64,000 nucleotides of DNA from Bryopsis sp. KO-2023 (lineage: Eukaryota > Chlorophyta > Ulvophyceae > Bryopsidales > Bryopsidaceae). Positions within the stretch are counted from its first letter, which is position 1. Each line of letters begins with the position of its first letter. Positions 38,024 through 49,032 of this stretch are shown here, one piece after another. A program made the position numbers and the translations under genes. The notes under the pieces are model-generated. The model saw only the letters and a program-made list of their open reading frames with translations. It was not told the origin of the DNA and ran no database searches. The DNA lies in contig BSYQ01000007.1 of assembly GCA_030272585.1 (NCBI GenBank), positions 996,001 through 1,060,000 on the forward strand. Direction: 5' to 3'.

Positions 38024-40043
38024 GATTGACGAATGCAGCAGCAGTTGTTGTTGTTGCTTTCGAAGAGGGAAGACGATCGCAAACGTTTCTGAACACGACG
38101 CTTCCAGGGCGCAATATGTAGGGAGATGGTCGACGCGACTCCGTGGGATCCCCAAAGCCCTCTCGCGAGCCAAGCAAGCGCGCGCCAGGTGTGCCAGCCC
38201 GAGTCTTGGATGACGATGATGATGATGAGGCTACTACCCCACGTGCAACACCCCCCCCAAAAAACACAGCAAAAATTGTGTGCACAAAAAAGACAAGGGG
38301 GCTGGTAGAGTGCGTTTGGGAAGACCAAGGACAGGAGGAGTGATTGCATTGCGTGGGTCGCTGTTTTAAAAAAAAACAAGCAAACGTGTTTTGGGGCAGG
38401 AACCAACCGTCCCGACACAACCCCGTGACCCCCTCTTTCTTTGGTTGCCCTTTTTCTTTTCGCTGTGTTGGCCTTTCTCTGTCATATTTATGGCGTTTGT
38501 TTCGTTGGGCTTCAGGTGACAGGGGTTCACTTCACACTTCCTTCAAGTGTTTTAATTTCCAGGCTTCCTGTCCATTGTTTGTGGCTTGAATGATGAATGG
38601 TATGTTCTGGCAGTTAACAGGACTTGTCCACACAAAGGACAGCTGAGCTGAGGGACAGCAGTTTACAGTACTTGGGATCGATTCCTGTGTTTCAATTCAG
38701 TTCAGTTACGCCCGTTATTGCCCCAATCAAAGCTGGCTGTCCCGTGAAACACAGCCCAGGCAAAACAATGGCAGTTCTATGGCCCCTGCAAAATCCGAAC
38801 TCGAAAATGTGTAACTGAGCCTGCAACGCCTCCCGCCTGTGTCCAAGCAATTCAGGATTACCATTCCAAACTCCCCGAGCTAGAAAACCCAAGACAAAAC
38901 ATCGGGTTTTGACTCATTTCTATTTTGCTATTTCTATTTTTTTTTTAATTATGGTTTTGACAAGTCGAAGAAACTCTTCGACTTCGTTTGAAAGAAAGAC
39001 TGCAGAAGCCGAGGCAGGTTGAGGGCTGCTGCTCTTTGTTGTGTGAAAATGAAAAAAATGTGGAGAGTAGGATTCGTACCCCCGCCGAATCGTAATCCTA
39101 GTCGCGACGATCCACTCTACGGACCCGGTCAGAATTGTTCTCCACGATCCATGTGAACACCAATTCCATATGTAACTTGCTTCAAAAACCCCAAGACCTC
39201 TCAAACGCCACTTCCGCGGCGTTTCTTCTTTTGCTGCATTCTGCCTGGTACCTTGAGTTCCTACTTTACTTTTCTATTATTTTTGATGGATGCTGGCAGC
39301 TCTTTCTATCCAGACATTTTCTTGGCTTTCCTTCCTTCCCGTTTGCTCACACTTCAGGTTCGGCTGATAACAACACATCACACCGCCCGACACTCACCCC
39401 TGACCGGCCAGCGGTGCGAGTCAGTCTGGCATGAAGCGCTGACGTCAACAACCGCCAGTCAACCAGGGGAGGCGAGGCGGAGAGGCCACACAGATTGGAT
39501 TTGCGAACATGGGCAGCCATGTCCGACCGACCTGTGAGGCAGCAAGCCACCTTCCTGCTGATTTCGCAAATCCGATTGTTGGTTTGGTGAAATTCGAATT
39601 GGTTTGGGGTTGGGGTAGTCAGTTGTGGGATGCATGGGTCGTTTGAATGGGATGTGTTCCATCCCCCCCAAAAAAAAACATGCCGATTCTGTGGATCTGG
39701 CTGGCTGGCCGGAATTATGGGAGGCCTTGGTTCATTGTCTCCTGTTTCAACGACCCCTGAAAGCGATCGAACAGGACGAACGAACGTGTCTTCCAAAAAA
39801 GCACCAAACGAACAGGAAAAAAACACCAAAAACACGCAACCCTTACAAACAGGGAAAAAACACCAAAAACACGCAACCCTATATATATAGTGCAGTGCTC
39901 ACAACCACCCTAAAACAAATGAAAGGGGCTTCGTTGGTTGGGCCGCCCTTCTGGCCGGCCCAACAGGGAAACAGGGAATAAACTCCAGGCGCTCGCACAC
40001 TATTGTGTGAGGAGCAGCAATTGGGCTGATCATCACCAACCAA

Positions 40044-40713
40044 TCAACAACAGTGTTCTCCGCCGCCACCGCCGCCACCTCCGTGTTTTCCACCTCCACC
40101 TCCACCTCCTCCGCCGCCGCCGCCTCCACCCCCACCTCCGAACTTTCCTCCTCCACCTCCACCGCCACTTCCACCGCCGCCGCCACCGCCGCCTCTTGCC
40201 AGCAGCATGCGGCTCACTGCACAGCGAAAACAAAATCAGTCACCTAAAAAACAGGCCCATCTGGTGGGGAAGGCGTGGTGGACGTCACTTTTCGGGCACC
40301 CACTTTTTCTGTCGCCACTTTTTCGTCGTCCTCCTCCTCCTCCACCCCCGCCGCCTCCGCCGCCTCCGCCGCCACCTCCGAATTTTCCTCCTCCACCCCC
40401 ACCTCCGCCGCCGCCGCCGCCTCCACCTCCACCTCCGAATTTTCCTCCTCCTCCGCCCCCACCTGCGCCTCCGCCGCCGCCACCACCTCCGTATTTGCCT
40501 CCATCTTCACCTGCAACGAGGAGACGACGCTCGTCTGGAACACACGCACAAGGCACGCTTCGTTCAGCCACCAAACAAAGAAACGCCGAAGGCAAGGGTG
40601 AAGCCACGGCCACAGCGAGTGCGAAGTGCCACGCCTGGCTCACCTGCGAAGGAAGCTTGCGCGGCAGCGACCACGAGGCCGAGCAGGAGCAGAGCAGCCA
40701 CGGTTTTGACCAT
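40044..40713 (-). CDS. Secreted glycine-rich protein, array copy 13
   Basis: Identical to copy 1: exon 1 is 40644-40713, exon 2 starts at 40534, and the terminal stop is at 40044. Confidence 0.62.
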
Positions 40714-42733
40714 GATTGACGAATGCAGCAGCAGTTGTTGTTGTTGCTTTCGAAGAGGGAAGACGATCGCAAACGTTTCTGAACACGACGCTTCCAGGGC
40801 GCAATATGTAGGGAGATGGTCGACGCGACTCCGTGGGATCCCCAAAGCCCTCTCGCGAGCCAAGCAAGCGCGCGCCAGGTGTGCCAGCCCGAGTCTTGGA
40901 TGACGATGATGATGATGAGGCTACTACCCCACGTGCAACACCCCCCCCAAAAAACACAGCAAAAATTGTGTGCACAAAAAAGACAAGGGGGCTGGTAGAG
41001 TGCGTTTGGGAAGACCAAGGACAGGAGGAGTGATTGCATTGCGTGGGTCGCTGTTTTAAAAAAAAACAAGCAAACGTGTTTTGGGGCAGGAACCAACCGT
41101 CCCGACACAACCCCGTGACCCCCTCTTTCTTTGGTTGCCCTTTTTCTTTTCGCTGTGTTGGCCTTTCTCTGTCATATTTATGGCGTTTGTTTCGTTGGGC
41201 TTCAGGTGACAGGGGTTCACTTCACACTTCCTTCAAGTGTTTTAATTTCCAGGCTTCCTGTCCATTGTTTGTGGCTTGAATGATGAATGGTATGTTCTGG
41301 CAGTTAACAGGACTTGTCCACACAAAGGACAGCTGAGCTGAGGGACAGCAGTTTACAGTACTTGGGATCGATTCCTGTGTTTCAATTCAGTTCAGTTACG
41401 CCCGTTATTGCCCCAATCAAAGCTGGCTGTCCCGTGAAACACAGCCCAGGCAAAACAATGGCAGTTCTATGGCCCCTGCAAAATCCGAACTCGAAAATGT
41501 GTAACTGAGCCTGCAACGCCTCCCGCCTGTGTCCAAGCAATTCAGGATTACCATTCCAAACTCCCCGAGCTAGAAAACCCAAGACAAAACATCGGGTTTT
41601 GACTCATTTCTATTTTGCTATTTCTATTTTTTTTTTAATTATGGTTTTGACAAGTCGAAGAAACTCTTCGACTTCGTTTGAAAGAAAGACTGCAGAAGCC
41701 GAGGCAGGTTGAGGGCTGCTGCTCTTTGTTGTGTGAAAATGAAAAAAATGTGGAGAGTAGGATTCGTACCCCCGCCGAATCGTAATCCTAGTCGCGACGA
41801 TCCACTCTACGGACCCGGTCAGAATTGTTCTCCACGATCCATGTGAACACCAATTCCATATGTAACTTGCTTCAAAAACCCCAAGACCTCTCAAACGCCA
41901 CTTCCGCGGCGTTTCTTCTTTTGCTGCATTCTGCCTGGTACCTTGAGTTCCTACTTTACTTTTCTATTATTTTTGATGGATGCTGGCAGCTCTTTCTATC
42001 CAGACATTTTCTTGGCTTTCCTTCCTTCCCGTTTGCTCACACTTCAGGTTCGGCTGATAACAACACATCACACCGCCCGACACTCACCCCTGACCGGCCA
42101 GCGGTGCGAGTCAGTCTGGCATGAAGCGCTGACGTCAACAACCGCCAGTCAACCAGGGGAGGCGAGGCGGAGAGGCCACACAGATTGGATTTGCGAACAT
42201 GGGCAGCCATGTCCGACCGACCTGTGAGGCAGCAAGCCACCTTCCTGCTGATTTCGCAAATCCGATTGTTGGTTTGGTGAAATTCGAATTGGTTTGGGGT
42301 TGGGGTAGTCAGTTGTGGGATGCATGGGTCGTTTGAATGGGATGTGTTCCATCCCCCCCAAAAAAAAACATGCCGATTCTGTGGATCTGGCTGGCTGGCC
42401 GGAATTATGGGAGGCCTTGGTTCATTGTCTCCTGTTTCAACGACCCCTGAAAGCGATCGAACAGGACGAACGAACGTGTCTTCCAAAAAAGCACCAAACG
42501 AACAGGAAAAAAACACCAAAAACACGCAACCCTTACAAACAGGGAAAAAACACCAAAAACACGCAACCCTATATATATAGTGCAGTGCTCACAACCACCC
42601 TAAAACAAATGAAAGGGGCTTCGTTGGTTGGGCCGCCCTTCTGGCCGGCCCAACAGGGAAACAGGGAATAAACTCCAGGCGCTCGCACACTATTGTGTGA
42701 GGAGCAGCAATTGGGCTGATCATCACCAACCAA

Positions 42734-43403
42734 TCAACAACAGTGTTCTCCGCCGCCACCGCCGCCACCTCCGTGTTTTCCACCTCCACCTCCACCTCCT
42801 CCGCCGCCGCCGCCTCCACCCCCACCTCCGAACTTTCCTCCTCCACCTCCACCGCCACTTCCACCGCCGCCGCCACCGCCGCCTCTTGCCAGCAGCATGC
42901 GGCTCACTGCACAGCGAAAACAAAATCAGTCACCTAAAAAACAGGCCCATCTGGTGGGGAAGGCGTGGTGGACGTCACTTTTCGGGCACCCACTTTTTCT
43001 GTCGCCACTTTTTCGTCGTCCTCCTCCTCCTCCACCCCCGCCGCCTCCGCCGCCTCCGCCGCCACCTCCGAATTTTCCTCCTCCACCCCCACCTCCGCCG
43101 CCGCCGCCGCCTCCACCTCCACCTCCGAATTTTCCTCCTCCTCCGCCCCCACCTGCGCCTCCGCCGCCGCCACCACCTCCGTATTTGCCTCCATCTTCAC
43201 CTGCAACGAGGAGACGACGCTCGTCTGGAACACACGCACAAGGCACGCTTCGTTCAGCCACCAAACAAAGAAACGCCGAAGGCAAGGGTGAAGCCACGGC
43301 CACAGCGAGTGCGAAGTGCCACGCCTGGCTCACCTGCGAAGGAAGCTTGCGCGGCAGCGACCACGAGGCCGAGCAGGAGCAGAGCAGCCACGGTTTTGAC
43401 CAT
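42734..43403 (-). CDS. Secreted glycine-rich protein, array copy 14 (in the truncated unit)
   Basis: The coding part is identical to copy 1 (exon 1 43334-43403, exon 2 from 43224). Only about 278 bp of the unit's upstream sequence remains before the array breaks off at about 43681, so this copy lacks the tRNA-like cassette and most of the upstream spacer. Whether it is expressed would delimit the promoter. Confidence 0.6.
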
Positions 43404-43960
43404 GATTGACGAATGCAGCAGCAGTTGTTGTTGTTGCTTTCGAAGAGGGAAGACGATCGCAAACGTTTCTGAACACGACGCTTCCAGGGCGCAATATGTA
43501 GGGAGATGGTCGACGCGACTCCGTGGGATCCCCAAAGCCCTCTCGCGAGCCAAGCAAGCGCGCGCCAGGTGTGCCAGCCCGAGTCTTGGATGACGATGAT
43601 GATGATGAGGCTACTACCCCACGTGCAACACCCCCCCAAAAAAACACAGCAAAAATTGTGTGCACAAAAAAGACAAGGGGGTTGTCCGCTTCCAATTCGA
43701 AAGAATGCACAAACGAGCAATGAGAGGAGTTTGTGTCCTCTGAAAAACGTCCAAATGTTGACGACAAAAACAAAAGCCCATGTGTTCGACGCCACATGGC
43801 ACTATGGGAAAACCCGCTCTGTGCGGGGTTGGTCGAATCTCCGCCAAATATCGAAGAACGTCGAACTGACGAATTAAGACCCGAAACAGAACAGAAACGT
43901 ATCAGGAACGGTCGGATGTACCTGGGTTCGACTCCCAGGCGTTTCAATCCCCTTACAACT

Positions 43961-44023
43961 GGGGTCGCGAAAAAGTCGTCAGCGACTGGAATTCGCGACC
44001 CCGCACAGATGTCTGTGCGGGGT
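43961..44023. repeat. Two adjacent strong hairpins
   Basis: The first (43961-44002) has GGGGTCGCGAA pairing with TTCGCGACCCC, and an inner stem AGTCG/CGACT. The second, overlapping at about 44000-44023, is CCCCGCACAGA-TG-TCTGTGCGGGG with 11-bp arms. The second is built from the motif that recurs through the next 4.6 kb. Confidence 0.75.
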
Positions 44024-44086
44024 TATAAACACCGCACAGGAGATCAACGCCGCACAGAGACCTGTGCGGGGTGACCGTAAAACGAG

Positions 44087-44431
44087 GGAATTTTCTTAAA
44101 ACAAAAACACACACAAGTGCCCACAGTCCGAATCCCAAGCAACCCATCTGTTCATCCAAACCCACAAGGTTTAATAGCCCAAACACCATCCACACAATGT
44201 ACCCCGCACAGAAGTCCACAACCCCCGCCCACACAGCCACATGCCCCGCACAAACACCGCGAAGAAAAAGAAGGAAGATCTTTTGACTCTTTCACTTGCT
44301 CTTTCGAGCAGTTTTCGGGGTTTGGGGGGAAATTCATTCAAAAAAACACACACACAGTTGTGCCCCAGTCTCCGAATCCCAAGCAACTCATCCGTTCATC
44401 GAAACCCGCAAGGTTTAATAACCCACAATAT
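44087..44431 (+). repeat. Direct repeat of about 104 bp, two diverged copies
   Basis: 44087-44190 and 44328-44431 are similar along their length, both containing a CA-rich start, TCCGAATCCCAAGCAAC, TTCATC and AAGGTTTAATA, at a spacing of 241 bp. It is not coding. Confidence 0.7.
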
Positions 44432-46534
44432 CATCAGAAAAAACTATAAGAGCACGCACGTTAGTCGGAATAAAAACAGGCCGCAGAGGGCTGTGTGCGG
44501 CGTTCCGACTCCGCACGATACGCATTCATAACAATACCAAACAGGAAAACCCAGTCCCCGAAGCTGAAAAAAACCTTGACGTTCATCCAAATCGATCAAC
44601 TTCGGCTAATCTTGACATGTCGAACCAAAAATGCCACACAAAAAAGAACAGGAAAACAACCACCACCGCACAGAAACGTCAACAGCCACGCACAAAAACC
44701 CATACACCCCGCACAGACCTATTTTTTCGGAACGAGCGACGTTTTGGGGACGGCGAACGTTCCTCCTCGGCCACAAAACAACAGCCCCGCACACAGGCGC
44801 GTAAACCCCGCACCGCCGTTTACTTCTTGCGCGACGACCTGCGTTTTTTTGGTGAATCCTCCTTCGCCTTCTTGGACCTGGGCGTCCCTTCATTGTCGTC
44901 AACTCCATGCAGACGTCAAATCCGGCCGTCACATCATTCGACGTCGTCAGACATGCGCATTTTGACACGTGACTAAGGTTTTCATACTTTTTCTGTTCGC
45001 CACAATCGGGTAAGCGAAGGCTTCTGGAAGAGCGCCACGCTGGGGTCGGCGGAAAGGTATTGTTTCACTGTTTCAGGTATGGATCCCAGCCACCAGATTC
45101 TCTCCCGAACACGAGAACTCGACGACAGGGCCCATCACTTCTTGACACCTCACAGCGTCGGTTTCTTATGATGGCCGTTGCAAGGTACACAATTCAAAGT
45201 GGACTTCGTGTGACAAGTGGTTTTATGGTGCTTCCAGGGGAGGTCACAGTCGGAAGGGAATCGGAAGCTGAATGCAGTTGGGTGCACCGAGCAGCACATT
45301 TGAACAGGAGAAGAAAAAGATAAAGTAGATGGAGGAGGAGTTTAAACAGGGAAGGAGGAGGAGGGATGCGGAGATGGCCGGAATGGAAACGCAAGTGCGA
45401 CTGGCCAAGTACAAATCCAACCTCAGGTGCGAGCCGCCGTCGAACTGGTTCCCCCAGATTGATCACCTTCAAACCTCCACAGGCTGTAAGCCACTCCAAA
45501 TAAAAGATATATATAAGTAGACCTGGTCAGCTTTGCCTCCATGTGTCTATGTTGCAACAGTTGAACTTGAAGGTTCAGTCTGTTCTACTTTTTGCATTAC
45601 AGACACCAAAAAACAAAGAGAGGAGAGAGAAGTCCACCCCTGGAGGTTCCACCCCCCCCTGCTGAAACTGATGCCGATGATTCGATGATCTCCGGAATGT
45701 ATGAAGACTCTGTTTTGAATTGGCATTTCGTTTTCACATTTCGTTTTCACATTTCGTTTTGCATCACATTTCAGGAAATCGAGACCATCCGACATTTTCA
45801 AGGTGGGAAATTCGGTATGTGTCAAATCCCCCCCCCCAAAAAAAAATGGTTTTTTTCTGGAAAAGTTGCTGATTGGCTTGGTGGCTGTGGTGCGACTTTT
45901 CTTTTTTTTCCTCAATGTTTTTTTTCTTTTTCTCGATTTGGCAGTTGCGATATTGAAGCAAGGAAATCCAGGGTCCACAGAGTTGGCAGAGGTTGATATT
46001 AAAAGATATTTAAACCCGACAGGGCTGGTCGCCACCGCATATTTCAGGTGGAGGAAATGAAAAAGAACTCATCTATAGTTCATATGTAGTTCTTAAAGAG
46101 AGCTTGTTGATACGTTTCATTCTGTTGTTCATTCACTTAAAACTTTTCCATTTTCTTTTTGGGTGGGGGGGGGGGTTGGCAAAGGAAACGCAAGCCCTCG
46201 AAAAATAAGTGAAACAATTGCAGCAATTATTCTCTACACAGAATAGCTGCAGCACTCTGCCCCAAGAATAGTTGCAGCACTCTGCCCCAATTATCAAAAT
46301 TTTGGACGATTTTTTTCATGGTGCGTTTTTGGAATGCTGATGTGTAATGCTTTTTTTTTCAAGACAAAACATTAACAGACTTTCACAGATGCTGATAAAT
46401 CAGTCTGACATGCAAGCGCTGATTCTTGGAGCAAAAGATGGCCAGAGCATTGTTGTAAAAAATGTTCAATGAAAAACAACAAAATAAAACACCACAGAAA
46501 CATTTGAGAATTTTTGTACGGTGTTGTTCTTCAG

Positions 46535-46669
46535 ATCCTTGTGAATTTTTTTCAGGTGACTGGATCTGCTGCAGCCATCAATGTGAACTGGACTCGAAGC
46601 ATGCTGATGTTGTTCACCTTCTGGGATGGGTTTTCAGTCAGCAGTGGATATTGTTATTGCTTTGATAAT
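46535..46669 (+). pseudogene. Isolated exon-like fragment of a large membrane protein
   Basis: After an acceptor-like site (ttcttcag at 46534) an open frame reads ILVNFFQVTGSAAAINVNWT, followed by a hydrophobic stretch and FSVSSG. This resembles the conserved pre-membrane segment found in large cysteine-rich protist membrane proteins (pattern ILxNxxQV...INVxWxxxMLxLF...VSSG). That assignment is from memory of the pattern and is tentative. I see no neighbouring cysteine-rich or membrane exons, so it is either a gene relic or part of a gene I cannot connect. The 3' border is uncertain. Confidence 0.3.
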
Positions 46670-47100
46670 GTTTCCCAGACAAAAACGGAAAAACCTTCTT
46701 TTGCAGTAATGGAAATAGGCAGAAGAGAAAAAATGTTGAGGTGGCTTTTACTTTTCTTGAAACAATTGATTTATTCCAACCCTTGGACAGCTGGTTTTGT
46801 CTGTCAGGCAGTGAGGGATTCGATGGTTAATTAAAAAATTGTTAGAAGTGGGTCAGATGGGTATTTATAATATGTTCAACGAGCTCTGTATTATTGAAAT
46901 ACAAGCGCAGGGTTGAATGGCAGGATCAGAGTTCAAGGTTTTGGGCTATTTTTTTTGTTTCTATTTCTGTTTTGGAATAAGTGGGAATGGACAAGTGTTC
47001 AATGATAAAATGGGGTGTACATTTCAAAAGGGGTTTTGTCATTGTTGTTTTATTGTAACCAATTTGTCACCATGAATCTGCACATTTGTGTTTCTACAAT
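46670..47100. other. AT-rich spacer
   Basis: I see nothing beyond short open frames and T runs before the minisatellite begins. Confidence 0.5.
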
Positions 47101-47573
47101 CACCCCGCACACACACAGAAGGAGCCCGCACAGGGCTGTAATAATCACCCCGCACACACACAGAAGGAGCCAGCACAGTCACCCCGCACACACACAGAAG
47201 GAGCCCGCACACTCACCCCGCACACACAAAGAAGGAACCCGCACAGATACCCCGCACACACACAGAAGGAACCCGCACAGATACCCCGCACACACACAGA
47301 AGGAGCCCGCACAGGGCTGTAATAAACACCCCGCACACACACAGAAGGAGCCCGCACAGGGCTGTAATGATCACCCCGCACACACACAGAAAGAGCCCGC
47401 ACAGTCACCCCGCACACACACAGAAGGAGCCCGCACACTCACCCCGCACACACAAAGAAGGAACCCGCACAAGTACCCCGCACACACACAGAAGGAACCC
47501 GCACAGATACCCCGCACACACACAGAAGGAGCCCGCACAGGGCTGTTATAATCACCCCGCACACACACAGAAG
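47101..47573. repeat. 34-bp minisatellite with higher-order structure
   Basis: A unit of about 34 bp, of the form CACCCCGCACACACACAGAA followed by GGAGCCCGCACAG, repeats in tandem. Some units carry an extra 11 bp (GGCTGTAATAA type). The pattern of long and short units itself repeats at about 225 bp (compare 47133 with 47357, and 47312 with 47539). All forward frames are open because the repeat lacks stops; it is not a gene. The array is interrupted at 47574 by a mobile element and resumes at 48039. Confidence 0.88.
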
Positions 47574-48038
47574 CAGAGATAGGACTTGGGCCAAATTTTT
47601 GGTCCGACTCCGGTCCGGTCCGGTTACGGTCGGGTTACGGTCACCGTACTACGGCCGTAACTCCGTACCGTAACCGGAGTAATATGTTGTTTTTACGGTA
47701 CGGAACAGGTACGGTATAACTACGGTAGGCCCTAAATCACCGTGAAGTAGCGTGGTTCAGTGGTAAAGCGTTAGGCTGCAGTCAGTAGGGTCGCGGGTTC
47801 GAATCCCCCTGGGTTCCTTTGGAATCGCGGGACCCTGCGGGGGTCACTTTCTACGGTTTACGGTTGTTACGGCCGTTACGGTCGTTACGGTCCGGTACGG
47901 AGCGGTACGGAGTGGTACGGTGCTACGGTTACGGCCGTAAAAGTACGATTTTCTGACGAAAATTGTACTCCGGTTACGGTCCGGTTACGGTGGTTACGGT
48001 CCGGTTACGGTGACCGTAACCGTAAAGTCCTATCTCTG
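47574..48038. mobile_element. hAT-like non-autonomous element with 8-bp target-site duplication
   Basis: Ends are inverted repeats CAGAGATAGGACTT (47574-47587) and its complement (48025-48038). The flanks are the identical 8-mer CACAGAAG at 47566-47573 and 48039-48046. CAGRG termini with an 8-bp duplication are the hallmark of the hAT superfamily. The 465-bp interior is mainly CCGTAA/TTACGG-type repeats facing each other, with a tRNA-like sequence in the middle, and encodes no transposase. A caution: CACAGAAG also recurs in the target minisatellite. Confidence 0.82.
47744..47818 (+). other. tRNA-Cys-like sequence inside the hAT-like element
   Basis: It has a good A box (TGGTTCAGTGG, 47753-47763), a perfect B box (GGTTCGAATCC, 47796-47806), a T loop, and a CTGCAGT segment where a GCA (Cys) anticodon would sit. 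The anticodon stem (TTAGG against CAGTA) and acceptor stem do not pair, so it is a tRNA-derived relic rather than a working tRNA. The internal Pol III promoter may still be active. Confidence 0.5.
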
Positions 48039-48046
48039 CACAGAAG

Positions 48047-49032
48047 GAGCCCGCACAGTCACCCCGCACACACACAAGGAGCCCGCATACGCTTCCCACA
48101 TTGACCCCGCACAGCGACCCCGCACAGTTGTGCGGGGGCCTGGTCCTCGTGTGCGGGGTGGTCCATGATTCGCACAGACGACTGGAACCCGTGCACAGAG
48201 AAAACAAAACCCCGCACAGCTCTGTTCCCCGGTTTGGCCGGTTTATGTCCGGGGTCCCAATTTGACCCCGCACAGACCAGAACCCCGCACACAGAACCTG
48301 ACGTCTTCCATATCCACCCCGCACGGCACCCCCGCACGGAGGATAGGGTACCCCGCACACTGTACGGGGCTATGTTTCATCTGTGCGGGGTCCCACAATG
48401 GGAAAGACGTCAGGTCCTGTGTGCGGGGTTCTGGTCTGTGCGGGGTCAAAATGGGGACCCGGGCATAAACCGGCCAAACCGGGGAACAGAGCTGTGCGGG
48501 GTTGTTTTGTTTTTGTGCACGGGTTTCAGAGTGCTGTACGGGGTTTCAAAAACACCCCGCACAGAACGCGACTTCCCATAGTGTGGGTCGAACCGGGAAC
48601 GTCTGGTGGTGGAGCTGCATGATGTGGCAGCTGTCCAGCTCGACCCGGTGACCGCTCAGGTGTGCGCGCCTGCCATGAAGTACCAGAACCTGGCAGCTGC
48701 TGCAACAAGAAATCAAAATAAAACTAAAGAATAGTATAAAGAATAGCCTTCAAGCGACCACAGATTGCACGATAGTGCAATGCAGTTTGGCCCTGATTAT
48801 CTTGTGCCCAGTATTTGTCCCCAAAACAATTCATGGGGGAAGGGTTGGAACACGTAACATCTCTGCAACTGTAGATATTTTTTGTTCAATGAGTAATGCA
48901 TCGATTTCCTGGTCCTCAAATGCAAATGTACACAGATATTGAAAATACACGCCAATCTAGTTCATTGTAATGGACCACAATATTGTGGTCCACTAATGCT
49001 TCAGGAAGTGGTAATAGAATCCCCAGATGCAC
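48047..49032. repeat. CCCCGCACAG-rich region with a 123-bp-arm palindrome, then spacer
   Basis: Arms 48185-48307 and 48404-48526 are reverse complements with few mismatches, around a 96-bp spacer (48308-48403). Weaker similarity extends outward to about 48159 and 48560. CCCCGCACAG and its complement occur many times in the arms and spacer. From about 48600 to 49032 I see only unremarkable spacer. Confidence 0.85.

Larger units (their letters stand above)
7276..43681. repeat. Tandem array: 2690-bp unit, 13.5 copies
   Basis: Unit starts fall exactly every 2690 bp (7276, 9966, 12656 and so on to 42246). The last copy breaks off at about 43681 after 1436 bp. By eye the copies are identical except for A to G at 20169 and 22859 (the same site in neighbouring copies five and six), T to A at 30297, and C to A near 43638 in the truncated copy. 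Each unit contains the glycine-rich protein gene (minus strand), a duplicated motif of about 31 bp near 7530-7592, a TATATATATA stretch near 7601 and a tRNA-like cassette near 9462-9535. Such homogeneity implies very recent amplification or continuing unequal exchange or gene conversion. An assembly copy-number error is possible. Confidence 0.97.
43682..46534. other. Non-coding region with the start of the CCCCGCACAG motif field
   Basis: No convincing gene. It contains hairpins at 43961-44023, a direct repeat (44087-44190 and 44328-44431) and many CCCCGCACAG-type motifs (for example near 44000, 44201, 44706 and 44780). Short possible exon-like pieces follow acceptor-like sites near 45610 and 45948, but I could not connect them into a gene. 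Confidence 0.45.

Noticed and set aside
43918..43940. tRNA T-arm-like hairpin (CCTGGGTTCGACTCCCAGG)
   Set aside because: The stem and loop are perfect, but no D arm, anticodon arm or acceptor stem is found upstream.
45060..45520. Two adjacent plus-strand frames (87 and 63 codons)
   Set aside because: Neither has recognisable domains or connecting splice sites; overlapping frames of similar length exist on the other strand.
47015..47551. 178-codon frame with HTHRRNPHRYPAHTQKEPAQ-type repeats
   Set aside because: It is simply the translated minisatellite, open in several frames on both strands.
47101..47573. CRISPR-like direct repeats
   Set aside because: Units are contiguous 34-bp tandem repeats without unique spacers, in a eukaryotic context.
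47744..47818. Functional tRNA-Cys gene
   Set aside because: The A and B boxes are good, but the anticodon and acceptor stems do not pair.
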